DNA of 14,988 nt, from positions 1 to 14,988 of the forward strand of contig URYE01000069.1 of assembly GCA_900551945.1 (NCBI GenBank). Direction: 5' to 3'. Below, piece after piece: positions 7,905 to 14,988 of the stretch; position 1 is the stretch's first letter; each line of letters starts with the position of its first letter. Made by a program: the position numbers and the translations under genes. The stretch comes from an uncultured Eubacterium sp. GTDB lineage: Bacteria > Bacillota > Clostridia > Lachnospirales > Lachnospiraceae. Under the pieces are notes generated by a model, which made no database searches, was not told the DNA's origin, and worked only from the letters and a program-made list of their open reading frames with translations.

Positions 7905-8939
7905 CTATTCACGAATTTGATTTTTTTTGACCATTAACCATATTACAACGGGCGCACCAAATATGGCTGTAACTGTTCCTATTGATAATTCTGACGGTGC
8001 AAGTATTGTTCTTGCAATCAAATCACAAAACATACAAAATACTGAGCCGCATAAAAAACACGCCGGTATTACAACAATCGGCTTTGCTGTCTTTAACATA
8101 AGTCTTGTAATATGTGGAACAGCAATTCCTACAAACGATATAGGGCCTGCAAAAGCTGTAACGCAAGAAGATAAAAGACTTGATAAAGTTATTATAATAA
8201 TACGGAATACTGAAATATTAATACCTAAACTTTTAGCATATCCTTCCCCTAGCTGATATGCGCCAAGTGGCTTTGAAAATGTGTATGTAATTATTGCCAC
8301 TGGAATTACTATGATACAAGATAGTTTAAAGGTACTCCATGAACTACCTGAGAAACTTCCTAACGCCCAATGAGTAAGATTTGCTATTTGAGAGTCATTT
8401 GCAAAGGTAATTGAAAAATCAGTTATAGCGGAACATATATAGCTTATCATTATACCAATAACTAAAAGCATAGACATACTTTTTACTCTTTTTGCGAATA
8501 TAAGCACATACATAAGGGAAAACAACGAACCAATAAATGAAGCTATAATCTGTGCCCACATTGGAACTGATGGTATAAACTTTAGTAAGAATATCATTGT
8601 GACTGCAAGAAACATTTTAGCTCCAGAGGATATTCCAAGTACGAATGGCCCTGCTATTGGATTTCTAAAAAATGCCTGCAATAAGTAGCCAGAAAGGGAC
8701 AAAGCTCCACCTAGTACGGCTGCCGTAAGAAGTCGAGGAAGTCTTATTTTCCAGATAATATTATAAGCTGACATTTGTTGCTCTTGTTTTAAAAATATAA
8801 TTTTAAATATTTGAACGGGTGTTATATTTACACTTCCTGTATTAACATTTAATATAACTGCCACCACAAAAAGCACAATTAAGATTATGTATATTAGCTG
8901 ATATCTGAAAACATTTTTATATTTAAACTCATGTTTCAT
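7905..8939 (-). CDS. FecCD/BtuC family ABC transporter permease
   Basis: This 344-residue integral membrane protein is the permease of the importer and probably forms a homodimer for cobalamin or corrinoid passage. About nine to ten hydrophobic helices are visible, the first at 13-31. The family core RLPRLLTAAVLGGALSLSG is followed by YLLQAFFRNPIAGPFVLGISSGA (about 66-107 overall), and the cytoplasmic-loop signature GPISFVGIAVPHITRLM lies near 267-283. Length is normal for BtuC/FecD. A ribosome site AAAGGA lies 7 bases before the ATG. Its stop codon lies 8 bases before the ATPase start, so the two are probably co-translated. A 249-bp gap with a long hairpin separates it from the substrate-binding protein gene. 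Confidence 0.93.
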   Translation of the reverse strand: MKHEFKYKNVFRYQLIYIILIVLFVVAVILNVNTGSVNITPVQIFKIIFLKQEQQMSAYNIIWKIRLPRLLTAAVLGGALSLSGYLLQAFFRNPIAGPFVLGISSGAKMFLAVTMIFLLKFIPSVPMWAQIIASFIGSLFSLMYVLIFAKRVKSMSMLLVIGIMISYICSAITDFSITFANDSQIANLTHWALGSFSGSSWSTFKLSCIIVIPVAIITYTFSKPLGAYQLGEGYAKSLGINISVFRIIIITLSSLLSSCVTAFAGPISFVGIAVPHITRLMLKTAKPIVVIPACFLCGSVFCMFCDLIARTILAPSELSIGTVTAIFGAPVVIWLMVKKNQIRE

Positions 8940-8977
8940 AAATAAATCCTTTCGTTTTTATAAAAACACATATATAG

Positions 8978-9128
8978 AATAATACTCAGACATATACTTT
9001 TGTAAAATTATTTACACTTCAAACAAATCCCACCACATACTTTTATTGCAAAAGGCAACAATTAGTGATAGGACTTGCTTGTATCAGCTTGACTAATTTA
9101 CAAAATATTTATATGTCTGAGCATTATT
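8978..9128 (-). ncRNA. long intercistronic RNA hairpin between binding-protein and permease genes
   Basis: Three helices nest. 8978-8995 pairs with 9111-9128 (18 bp). TTTTGTAAA (8998-9006) pairs with 9097-9105. 9016-9038 holds the strand that pairs over 17 bp with the region around 9060-9080 (minus-strand CAAGCAAGUCCUAUCAC with GUGGUGGGAUUUGUUUG). All five departures from perfect complementarity become G-U pairs in minus-strand RNA only. It lies in the transcript between the lipoprotein and permease genes, where such hairpins often protect upstream message or reduce downstream expression. That role is inference. Confidence 0.6.
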
Positions 9129-9188
9129 TAACTTTAGCTTTGCTAATTAATACTTTAAAATATTAATAGCATTTTGCTTTATATTTCA

Positions 9189-10409
9189 TTACTGTAATTT
9201 CTTTAAATATGTTAATTGTGTTGTATTATCATCTGCATTTAACATAAGATTGATATCATTTACCATGCTTCCTATTGTATCTGTTATCTGGAAGAAATCA
9301 GGTGTTGTGCACCATACATTTCCTTCTTTTACTGCCTTTAAGTCAGAAAATGTACTGTTATATCCAATAAAATCATCAAGTGTTGATGGCTTACCACCAA
9401 GACTCCAAATATAGATTATATAGTCAGCATCTTTAGCTGTTTCATAGAAGGTTTCCATTTCCATTGTCTGTGTACCTGTCTTTTCAGGATTAAGTGAACT
9501 GAAAATGTAGTTACCACCTGCCATGTTTACCATCTTTGCAAGATAATCTCCACCGTTTCTTACATAAAGCTTACCCTTTGATGTAATATAAAATACTGCT
9601 ACTTTCTTTCCACTATTTTCTACATTTGAAAGCTTTGTAATATATTCTTCCTGTTCGTTAAATACTTTATTTGCACCGTCTTCTTTATCGCAAAGTGCTC
9701 CGTAGAATTTTGCCCATTCTACTCTGCCAAGTGGTTCTGTTTCGTAAGTTGACTGGTCAAGTATATAGTTTATTCCAAGTTCTTTTAACTTAGCAGCAAC
9801 TTCTGGTACTGATGAAAGCATTGTTGAATATATAGCAAGATTAGGTGCACCAGCTACAATAAGTTCGTAATCTGGGTCTTGATATTTACCAACATAAGTT
9901 AATTTATTGTCATCAAATGCTTGTTTTACTTCATCAATATACCACTCATCTCTGTCATAGTTTAATAAGCTTATATTTGAAAGGCAACCACTTGCGTTCA
10001 TAAGTGATGTTACTGGTGTTGAAGATACTAACATGTTTGTTACTGGTGCTTTTAATACCATTACATTGCTGTCAATATCTGCTGGTGTTGACATTCCATC
10101 TGGTACAAGAAGTATTTTTGTTTCTTTGTCTACTACAGATGTGTCTTCATCTCTGTTTGTGACTGTTAGCATTTTGTAACCGCCCTTGTAGTAATCTACT
10201 TTAAAGAGCTTTGCATACTTTAATTCCATTGTGTGGTCAAACTCAAGTTTGCCATCGTACTGATTTGCGTCAGAAGTTTCATTTGATGTTGTATTAGTAT
10301 TTCCACAACCTGTTAAGGCTGTACCTGATACGGCAAGTATTACTATCATCATTATAGTAAATAATCGCTTTGTAACTTCTGTCACTTTCCTTTTGTTAAT
10401 TGTTCTCAT
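9189..10409 (-). CDS. ABC transporter substrate-binding lipoprotein, probable cobalamin/corrinoid binder
   Basis: This is the extracellular receptor of the importer, 406 residues from the ATG at 10409. A signal peptide (about 14-34, LFTIMMIVILAVSGTA) ends in the lipobox ALTGC with Cys35 as lipid anchor, followed by an Asn/Thr-rich tether. The rest matches the BtuF/FhuD/FepB class (Periplasmic_binding_2). Typical segments include TKILLVPDGM, the VTSLMNASGCLSNISLLNYDRDEWYIDE region, LGINYILDQSTYETEPLGRVEW, then GGDYLAKMVNMAGGNYIF and DADYIIYIWS. An in-frame ATG at 10421 exists, but GGAGG lies 5 bases before the second ATG and none before the first. It is the first gene after the cobalamin riboswitch, which makes a corrinoid the likeliest ligand; heme or siderophore binding cannot be excluded from sequence alone. 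Confidence 0.9.
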   Translation of the reverse strand: MRTINKRKVTEVTKRLFTIMMIVILAVSGTALTGCGNTNTTSNETSDANQYDGKLEFDHTMELKYAKLFKVDYYKGGYKMLTVTNRDEDTSVVDKETKILLVPDGMSTPADIDSNVMVLKAPVTNMLVSSTPVTSLMNASGCLSNISLLNYDRDEWYIDEVKQAFDDNKLTYVGKYQDPDYELIVAGAPNLAIYSTMLSSVPEVAAKLKELGINYILDQSTYETEPLGRVEWAKFYGALCDKEDGANKVFNEQEEYITKLSNVENSGKKVAVFYITSKGKLYVRNGGDYLAKMVNMAGGNYIFSSLNPEKTGTQTMEMETFYETAKDADYIIYIWSLGGKPSTLDDFIGYNSTFSDLKAVKEGNVWCTTPDFFQITDTIGSMVNDINLMLNADDNTTQLTYLKKLQ

Positions 10410-10414
10410 TCTTA

Positions 10415-10419
10415 CCTCC
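10415..10419 (-). promoter_or_regulatory. ribosome binding site deciding the lipoprotein start
   Basis: GGAGG on the minus strand lies 5 bases before the ATG at 10409-10407. It overlaps the upstream in-frame ATG at 10421, so the longer form (410 residues) is unlikely. Confidence 0.75.
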
Positions 10420-10486
10420 ATTTTGGTGTTTATTTAAGGCAATAAGAATACAGTTGTTAGCATTTGTACTTTTTTGCACAAAAATA

Positions 10487-10515
10487 AATAGTTTACTGTT
10501 CTCGCAGCAACTATT
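10487..10515 (-). terminator. terminator in the riboswitch expression platform
   Basis: In the minus direction AATAGTT (10515-10509) pairs with AACTATT (10493-10487), with an inner CTG/CAG, and is followed by TTATTTT. It starts 10 bases after the riboswitch P1 stem and lies about 80 bases before the lipoprotein start. This is the expected position for B12-dependent premature termination. The loop CGAGAA region could form the usual kissing contact with aptamer loop L5; that is not proven here. Confidence 0.6.
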
Positions 10516-10524
10516 AAAAACTGC

Positions 10525-10755
10525 CTATAAACCGGTCTCCTGACTTACACGTCTACGCCTGTATATGCCTTCCCAGATTTTTCCAGTGGCTTATTATATA
10601 CTGACTCTTTGCTTACAGTAGCGGAACTGTGCAGGATTTGCACCTGCTTCCCTGAAATTATCACAATAAGAAAATTTTATACAACATATAGATATTTAAT
10701 AGTAACATTCTATGTCTTGTATAAATTTTAATTAATGTGACAACTCCGTTTATAG
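10525..10755 (-). ncRNA. cobalamin (B12) riboswitch
   Basis: Conserved pieces on the minus strand in order are GGGAAGCAGGUGCAAAUCC (ending near 10635), CCGCUACUGU (10624-10615), the B12 box core GCCACUGG (10590-10583), GGGAAGGC (10574-10567) and GUAAGUCAGGAGACCGG (10548-10532). P1 forms between 10746-10755 and 10525-10535 with one bulge. The P2 arm is unusually long: a hairpin spanning 10658-10743. It heads the binding protein, permease and ATPase genes and predicts that they are switched off by adenosylcobalamin or a related corrinoid. Confidence 0.95.
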
Positions 10756-10778
10756 TGTGTATTTACCTTATCTTTGTT

Positions 10779-10807
10779 AGAATACTATGAATATTTTGTT
10801 ATGTCAA
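10779..10807 (-). promoter_or_regulatory. sigma-A promoter of the B12 riboswitch operon
   Basis: TTGACA (complement of 10802-10807), a 17-bp spacer and TATTCT (complement of 10779-10784) form a good vegetative promoter. The predicted start near 10770 is about 15 bases before riboswitch P1. Confidence 0.8.
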
Positions 10808-10833
10808 GATATTACCATTGTTTATCTCCATAC

Positions 10834-10990
10834 AGATAGCAGAATTAGGTAAAACAAACACACACCAGTAAAAAAACAGTCACCTAGATTTGTATGCCCT
10901 CGCCAGACAAGTATGTCTGTCGCTGTCATACAAATCTATGCGAATATTTTTTTAATGGTGCATTTATTGTTTCACCTAACCCTGCTATCT
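10834..10990 (-). repeat. 157-bp long-hairpin element (MITE-like or small RNA)
   Basis: Two arms of about 76 bases, 10834-10909 and 10914-10990, are inverted copies around a 4-base loop. Exact blocks include AGATAGCAG at the ends, CATAGATTTGTATG-type pairing (TAGATTTGTATG at 10885-10896 with 10927-10938), a seven-A/seven-T run and CAGACA/TGTCTG at the tip. Most departures are G-U compatible in minus-strand RNA. The trinucleotide TAC lies directly on both sides (10831-10833 and 10991-10993) and could be a target-site duplication. No coding capacity. It lies 27 bp upstream of the B12 promoter. Confidence 0.6.
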
Positions 10991-11236
10991 TACACTTCTA
11001 TGACAGATAAATAGATAACATATATTTATTATTGAAATATTAATTGACCAGCTTAATAATTGTTTTAATTATTGTTGTTGTGGCATAGTATCTTAGTATT
11101 TTTTGGGGTGGAATGATGTTAGTTGTTACTAAATAGAACAAAATATAGGGAAGTTAGGGAATTGTAGCATTAAGAAATTTTTATACAAAATATAATAGAT
11201 ATAAACTTTAGCTTGTTATTTGTGTAAAGAAAATTG
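10991..11236. other. AT-rich spacer without recognisable gene
   Basis: No open reading frame of note, no RNA gene recognised. A small AT stem (AATAATT at 11055-11061 with 11067-11073) is present. Minus-strand TTTACA...TTTATA near 11205-11225 is a weak promoter candidate that could drive the hairpin element. Confidence 0.4.
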
Positions 11237-11314
11237 GGGCTATCACTTTTACAATATTCTCTACAAGATATAAATAGCTATGTCTTGTATGAGTTTTTGT
11301 TATTGTGATAGCCC
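11237..11314 (-). terminator. long terminator hairpin after the pectate lyase
   Basis: GGGCTATCAC at 11237-11246 pairs exactly with 11305-11314. Further in, TACAAGA-type pairing (11262-11268 region with 11283-11289) and a CTC/GAG block continue the stem. In the minus direction it begins 27 bases after the pectate lyase stop and is followed by CAATTTTCTTT, as expected for a terminator. Its arm toward the gene shares 27 of 34 bases with the P2 hairpin of the B12 riboswitch, including 13 in a row (11278-11290 with 10710-10722). Confidence 0.65.
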
Positions 11315-11340
11315 GCTTTATTTAATTAATTATTTTTGTG

Positions 11341-12792
11341 TTAGAAACCTACGCAGTTTCCTACGAGTGTTGCACCTTTGATATTGTTTGTTCCATTGAT
11401 TGATGTACAATCTTGAATGATTGCTTTTCCAAATGTTACAGTATATCCAAGTGCTGATGGCTTTCCTGTTAAAGGCCAGTTGTAGTTAAGTGTTTTGTTT
11501 GAATCTGCTTTGCAGTTTTTCATTGTAACAACTCCACTTTGGTTGTTTCTATCAAAACCTGCTGCATAGTTTCCTGTTGCTGAACAGCCAATAAGCTGAT
11601 GATTTAATGGGTCAAGATGTGCTGCTTCGCCTGGTGTTTTGTTGTCTACTCCACCCATCTTAAAGCCATTACCATCGCCATAAATACCATCACAGTATCC
11701 ATTATAATCTGCTCTACAATTTACAAGTGTTACTGCTCCATGAGCTGCATAACAATCCCAACCGTCATCGCTGTTATATTCTGAAACGCAATCTTCAAAA
11801 TAATTGCCTTCTCCACAGTGAAGCTTTACAGCAAAACCATCTGCATTTTCACCGGTAGCATCTGCGTTGTGATGTGATGTACAGCTATAGAACTTATTGT
11901 AAGCTCCGCCATTACTTACTTGAAAACCTGCGTCTTCATTATAACAACATACAACATTTTTTAATATATTATTAGAACCTGAGATAAAGATACCATTATC
12001 TGAAGCCTTTGTTACTGTTATATTTTCTAATGTGCTTCCATCACCAGAAATAGTAATACCTCTGCCTGAGCTACCTGTTGTCTGTGAAAAGTCGATTATT
12101 GCATTGTTCTTACCTGAAATATTAACGCCTGCTGGTAAACTTACAGCACCAGACTTAACTGTTCCATCAATTACAATTGTATCACCTGACTTTGCGCTCT
12201 TTATAGCACTTTCAAGAGATGTTCCACCATTCTTTACAAGGATTTGACTTCCTGTGCTTGTTGATGAGTCATTTGTATCAACTTGTATCTTATAAAGATT
12301 AATTCCGTTACCAGCAGAATAAAGATATATGTAACCTGAATTTCCTGAATAACTATATGTAGCTATATCTGCTGTTGTCTTTGCTGTCATTGTTGAAAGT
12401 TGATTTCCATTGCTGTCAGCAACAACAAGAGTTCTTTCTTCATTGCCACTACTTCTTAATACAACCTTAATTGTAGCTGAACCAGTTACAGGTACTTTTA
12501 CTGCTCTATAAGATATACTTCCTGTACCACTTAAAGCAAGTGCGTATGTATAGTCTGTTCCATTTACTGTTACTGCTTCTTCTTTTACAAGCATCGTCTT
12601 TGATGAGCTTGCCTTTAATGTCAATCCATCTACTGTTGTGTCTGCTGTAATTGTTCCAAGATTTTTAAAACCACTGTTCTTAAAGTTCCATGATGTAGAT
12701 GTTGACGCATTTACTGTTACTGAAAAAGCAAACATAACACACATCATACACATTGCTGAAACAAGCGTAAATATTTTTTTTAATGTTTTCAC
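11341..12792 (-). CDS. secreted pectate lyase, polysaccharide lyase family 9
   Basis: This 483-residue secreted enzyme probably cleaves polygalacturonate by beta-elimination. A signal peptide (1-29, cut after VNA) is followed by a beta-rich module (about 30-172) resembling the domain often put before pectate lyases, possibly carbohydrate-binding, a Ser/Thr linker, and a right-handed beta-helix (183-483). PL9 hallmarks are present: NADGFAVKLHCGEGN with Asp318, NSDDGWDCY with Asp342, Asp343 and Asp346 as the calcium site, and GNGFKMGG with Lys378. The spacing of Lys378 matches the catalytic base of Dickeya Pel9A (from memory of that structure). The start is a GTG with GGAGGG 6 bases before it; the longer in-frame ATG at 12858 lies inside a leader hairpin and would spoil the signal peptide. 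It is monocistronic with a structured leader and strong terminator hairpin. Confidence 0.92.
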   Translation of the reverse strand: MKTLKKIFTLVSAMCMMCVMFAFSVTVNASTSTSWNFKNSGFKNLGTITADTTVDGLTLKASSSKTMLVKEEAVTVNGTDYTYALALSGTGSISYRAVKVPVTGSATIKVVLRSSGNEERTLVVADSNGNQLSTMTAKTTADIATYSYSGNSGYIYLYSAGNGINLYKIQVDTNDSSTSTGSQILVKNGGTSLESAIKSAKSGDTIVIDGTVKSGAVSLPAGVNISGKNNAIIDFSQTTGSSGRGITISGDGSTLENITVTKASDNGIFISGSNNILKNVVCCYNEDAGFQVSNGGAYNKFYSCTSHHNADATGENADGFAVKLHCGEGNYFEDCVSEYNSDDGWDCYAAHGAVTLVNCRADYNGYCDGIYGDGNGFKMGGVDNKTPGEAAHLDPLNHQLIGCSATGNYAAGFDRNNQSGVVTMKNCKADSNKTLNYNWPLTGKPSALGYTVTFGKAIIQDCTSINGTNNIKGATLVGNCVGF

Positions 12793-12798
12793 TGTAAA

Positions 12799-12804
12799 CC
12801 CTCC
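12799..12804 (-). promoter_or_regulatory. ribosome binding site for the GTG start of the pectate lyase
   Basis: GGAGGG on the minus strand is 6 bases before GTG (12792-12790). The following residues MKTLKKIFTL form a normal signal-peptide start, which supports GTG over the ATG at 12858. Confidence 0.8.
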
Positions 12805-12829
12805 ATTATAATATGCCAATGGCAAAATT

Positions 12830-12964
12830 ATGAGAAACCTACTCTGCAAGTTTCTCATATGTTATAGCAACTGTCACCAAGTCTTGTTCAAACAAAGATG
12901 TTGGCTTGTCGCTTACATACTTAAATGTAATAATAAAACTGCGCATATTTTATTATTACATTTA
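12830..12964 (-). promoter_or_regulatory. structured 5' leader of the pectate lyase gene (three hairpins)
   Basis: In order of transcription these are: a perfect 17-bp stem 12922-12964 with loop ATATGCGCAG-type sequence; a branched hairpin 12867-12912 (GCGAC/GUUGC, CCAA/UUGG, CUUUGUU/AACAAG); and a 9-bp stem ATGAGAAAC/GTTTCTCAT at 12830-12838 with 12850-12858, followed by AATTTTG. The last is a weak terminator-like hairpin just before the ribosome site. Attenuation or ligand control is possible. I do not recognise a known riboswitch family. Confidence 0.45.
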
Positions 12965-13005
12965 TCCACTAAGACTAATATTTATATATTTTGTCTTAAG
13001 AAATT

Positions 13006-13035
13006 GTTATGAAGAGTGACGTCTTATATTGTCAA
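13006..13035 (-). promoter_or_regulatory. promoter of the pectate lyase gene
   Basis: TTGACA (complement of 13030-13035) is followed after 18 bp by CATAAC (complement of 13006-13011, four of six to TATAAT). This would give a leader of about 205 bases containing the three hairpins. A second TATAAT-like site near 13085-13090 is an alternative. Confidence 0.5.
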
Positions 13036-13049
13036 ATTAATATTATTAC

Positions 13050-13072
13050 TCGCAATCTTATTTGCGATTTTT
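13050..13072 (+). terminator. small plus-strand terminator-like hairpin
   Basis: TCGCAA (13050-13055) pairs with TTGCGA (13062-13067), followed on the plus strand by TTTTT. No plus-strand gene precedes it, so it may end an antisense transcript or be without function. The rest of 13073-13342 is AT-rich and shows no gene. Confidence 0.3.
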
Positions 13073-13342
13073 CTGTTTATAACGATGTGTATTATAACAA
13101 AATTATATATTAATCAACAATATCTCTTCAAATACGTTATAAAAATATCACACTTATTTTTATAAAGAAATAGTAAAACATCATAAACTTTTCATATTTT
13201 ACTTGTGCATTTTTGCTTTTTTTAAAATGTATTCGCAACTTTTATAAAGCTTGTTTATTTATCTTTTTTGTTTTTAGAACAATGTTTCAAATTACAGATT
13301 TTTCGACATTTTTTGACATATTAAATGTTGTATAATTATTGT

Positions 13343-14988
13343 TTAAATTTCTTGTACCATATCTTGAATTGTATCTGACAAGTGTTGTATACTTTCACTT
13401 TGCGCTGAAATTTCTTGTGTTGTTGTTGCTATATTAGTAATATTTTCATTCATTTCATTAATATCTTTAATAAGTACTTTTATTGCTTCTATACTTGCAT
13501 TAACTTTTGGAATTGTATCTTTTGATTTTTCTATATTATGCTCAATAAGAGTTTTAGTCGAATTAGATAATTCTCTTATATTATCAGCTACAACAGCAAA
13601 ACCTTTTCCAGCTTCACCCGCCCTTGCCGCTTCTATACTTGCATTAAGTGATAACAGATTAGTCTTTCCTGCTATATTTGAAATATCTGCATTACTTGTA
13701 TTATAAGCTTCTATAAAATCACTTAAAACAGAAAGACTATCGCTTATATTTTCACACTCTTTACTGATATTAACGGCCGACTGTGTTATAACTAATGTAT
13801 CATTAGCTGTCATTTCATTTGATTTGGCAAGGTCTGTAACGCCTGAATTTAATAGACCAAATTCTTGTATAATATCATTTAACTTTTCGTGATGTATCTT
13901 CTGTTTTTCAATATTTTTATTGTGCATACGTTCAACTTCATTTTTTTCTTTTTCAACAACTTCTTTATTATAATAAATGCAGTTTTCTTTTTTATTAACT
14001 TGGTTATAAATTGCTTGTACCATCTCTTTGCAACTCTTATAGCCACAACAGAAACAATCTATATTTCTTGTCTTATTTGTATGCTTAAGCATATCATTAA
14101 ATAAATTGTCTTCTTCCTTACTGTTAGGTATCTTCATAGCAATAGATTTAGCTGTATATTTTCTTGAAAAATCATTAATATCAAGTTGTGAAAATTGTTC
14201 ATCAAAATATTTCCATCTGTCTTCTAATGACAATGCTTTATTCCACGGATTATGTGATTTATTCTTACTTGAAAAAAGTTTGATTTTTGATGAGTTATCA
14301 ACTACAAGCTCATTCATTTTATTTATTGCTAATTCAACATCAATATCATTAATTGATTCATCAGTTCCCGTACCTCTAAGACACCCTTTACTACAATTTA
14401 ATATATCTACAAGAAATGGCTTATTTGTTGTGCGTGAAGCATATTCATTTAAAAATTTATAAGCATTTTCCTCGCCTTCAACTTGTAAAACAGGCACAGT
14501 ATTGCCCAAAAAGAAATTTACATTTTCTTTTAGCCCCCCAGGATGTGGATATCGACTTCCAAGACCATAAGTTGACTCCTCATCAGCTTCTTTTGCTGTT
14601 TTATATTTATTTTTAATTATGTTCATTAATTTTTTAAATGTTACATTATATTTTATGTAATTATTTGTATTTTTATCTTCTATTTCTATTTTTTTGGCAA
14701 TACAAGGACTTAAAAATACAATTTCTTCTGATATTTTTTTATATTTTTTCAGATAAATTGCTTCGCATAACATTGGACTGTGAATTGGCATTAATTGTGG
14801 TATTAAATCTGGTTGATATTTTTCAATATAATCAACTATTGCTGGACAAGGTTGACTTATCATTCCAGTTTTTCCAGTTTGCTTTATATATTTTATATAA
14901 GCCCACGTTGTAATATCTGCTCCATGTGATACAGAATAAATATTAGTTACTCCTAAAGACTTAAGATATCCAAAAATTTTCTTATAAT
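13343..14988 (-). CDS. cytoplasmic sensor: [FeFe]-hydrogenase-like domain + 4Fe-4S + MCP signalling domain (5' end outside window)
   Basis: The frame stays open to the window edge, adding 41 codons before the first visible Met (14863), so the N-terminus is missing. Residue numbers count from that Met. The first part is a hydrogenase large-subunit C-terminal domain: L1 SQPCP (Cys6), L2 SPCIAKK (Cys54), L3 NCSKGCLRG (Cys157, Cys161). These supply the four cluster ligands, but the proton-relay Cys of TSCCP in catalytic enzymes is Pro here. Then comes a 4Fe-4S module CFCCGYKSC (270-278) with Cys295. A helical region (300-390) leads to the MCP tip [20 protein letters not shown] and [19 protein letters not shown] (394-432). 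There is no membrane helix or HAMP domain. It probably senses redox state, H2 or CO in the cytoplasm and signals to CheA; catalysis is unlikely. Confidence 0.9.
   Translation of the reverse strand, partial: YKKIFGYLKSLGVTNIYSVSHGADITTWAYIKYIKQTGKTGMISQPCPAIVDYIEKYQPDLIPQLMPIHSPMLCEAIYLKKYKKISEEIVFLSPCIAKKIEIEDKNTNNYIKYNVTFKKLMNIIKNKYKTAKEADEESTYGLGSRYPHPGGLKENVNFFLGNTVPVLQVEGEENAYKFLNEYASRTTNKPFLVDILNCSKGCLRGTGTDESINDIDVELAINKMNELVVDNSSKIKLFSSKNKSHNPWNKALSLEDRWKYFDEQFSQLDINDFSRKYTAKSIAMKIPNSKEEDNLFNDMLKHTNKTRNIDCFCCGYKSCKEMVQAIYNQVNKKENCIYYNKEVVEKEKNEVERMHNKNIEKQKIHHEKLNDIIQEFGLLNSGVTDLAKSNEMTANDTLVITQSAVNISKECENISDSLSVLSDFIEAYNTSNADISNIAGKTNLLSLNASIEAARAGEAGKGFAVVADNIRELSNSTKTLIEHNIEKSKDTIPKVNASIEAIKVLIKDINEMNENITNIATTTQEISAQSESIQHLSDTIQDMVQEI

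Noticed and set aside
7927..8256. 109-codon plus-strand frame
   Set aside because: Antisense shadow of the permease gene with no ribosome site or family resemblance.
10410..10421. ATG start at 10421 for the lipoprotein
   Set aside because: The ribosome site GGAGG overlaps it and fits the ATG at 10409; nothing suitable precedes 10421.
11113..11136. Tiny plus-strand frame MMLVVTK after GGGGTGGA
   Set aside because: Seven codons, no promoter, no downstream plus-strand gene to control.
12793..12858. ATG start at 12858 for the pectate lyase
   Set aside because: It lies in a leader hairpin, has no ribosome site, and puts extra residues before a normal signal peptide.
12867..12912. c-di-GMP riboswitch (sequence GCGACAAGCC)
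   Set aside because: Only a vague likeness; the second conserved half and the tetraloop-receptor parts are missing.
12830..13012. Plus-strand frame of 60 residues
   Set aside because: It overlaps the pectate lyase leader and promoter, has no ribosome site, and its translation looks random and Leu/Cys/Lys-rich.
14106..14913. Plus-strand frames of 66-118 codons
   Set aside because: Antisense shadows of the hydrogenase-like sensor gene, which has clear domain motifs throughout.
1..14988. CRISPR arrays, tRNA or rRNA genes, intact insertion sequences
   Set aside because: No regularly spaced direct repeats, no cloverleaf or rRNA sequence, and no transposase gene were seen on either strand.

Overview
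The window is about 15 kb of AT-rich DNA from a Gram-positive anaerobe of the Clostridia, most likely a gut or rumen Lachnospiraceae bacterium. This inference rests on base composition, strong AGGAGG-type ribosome sites, a lipoprotein-based ABC importer, a DUF1292 protein, a family 9 pectate lyase and a protein joining an [FeFe]-hydrogenase-like domain to a chemoreceptor signalling domain. A pectin-degrading Lachnospira-type organism would fit, but the species cannot be fixed from this sequence. Only the first gene (313-609) is on the plus strand; every other confident gene is on the minus strand.

Layout from left to right: a short inverted repeat of REP type (1-57); a small acidic DUF1292 protein (313-609) followed by long hairpins; a minus-strand pair mgtE then a UvrD/PcrA-like helicase, the helicase ribosome site lying just after the mgtE stop; a 557-bp gap holding a promoter and a structured RNA that I cannot assign to a known family (4389-4481); a GreA-type elongation factor; a terminator and a gene-poor stretch; a membrane-anchored polysaccharide deacetylase; then a three-gene ABC importer read as substrate-binding lipoprotein, FecCD permease and ATPase (10409 down to 6793).

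The importer is headed by a clear cobalamin riboswitch (10525-10755) with its own promoter (10779-10807) and a terminator-type expression platform (10487-10515). The substrate is therefore very probably cobalamin or a corrinoid, taken up when B12 is scarce. The ATPase has an extra C-terminal domain of about 110 residues. Upstream of the riboswitch are two long hairpin elements and then a secreted PL9 pectate lyase (11341-12792) with a heavily folded leader. At the right edge a cytoplasmic sensor (13343 to beyond 14988) combines an H-cluster-like domain, a 4Fe-4S domain and an MCP signalling tip.

The most unusual property of the window lies between the genes: many long imperfect hairpins. In several, the substitutions between the arms keep pairing as G-U only in RNA from the transcribed strand, which points to selection on RNA structure. 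Two of them, the P2 stem of the riboswitch and the hairpin after the pectate lyase, share sequence and may be copies of one element. All of this is hand-read; no database or folding program was used.
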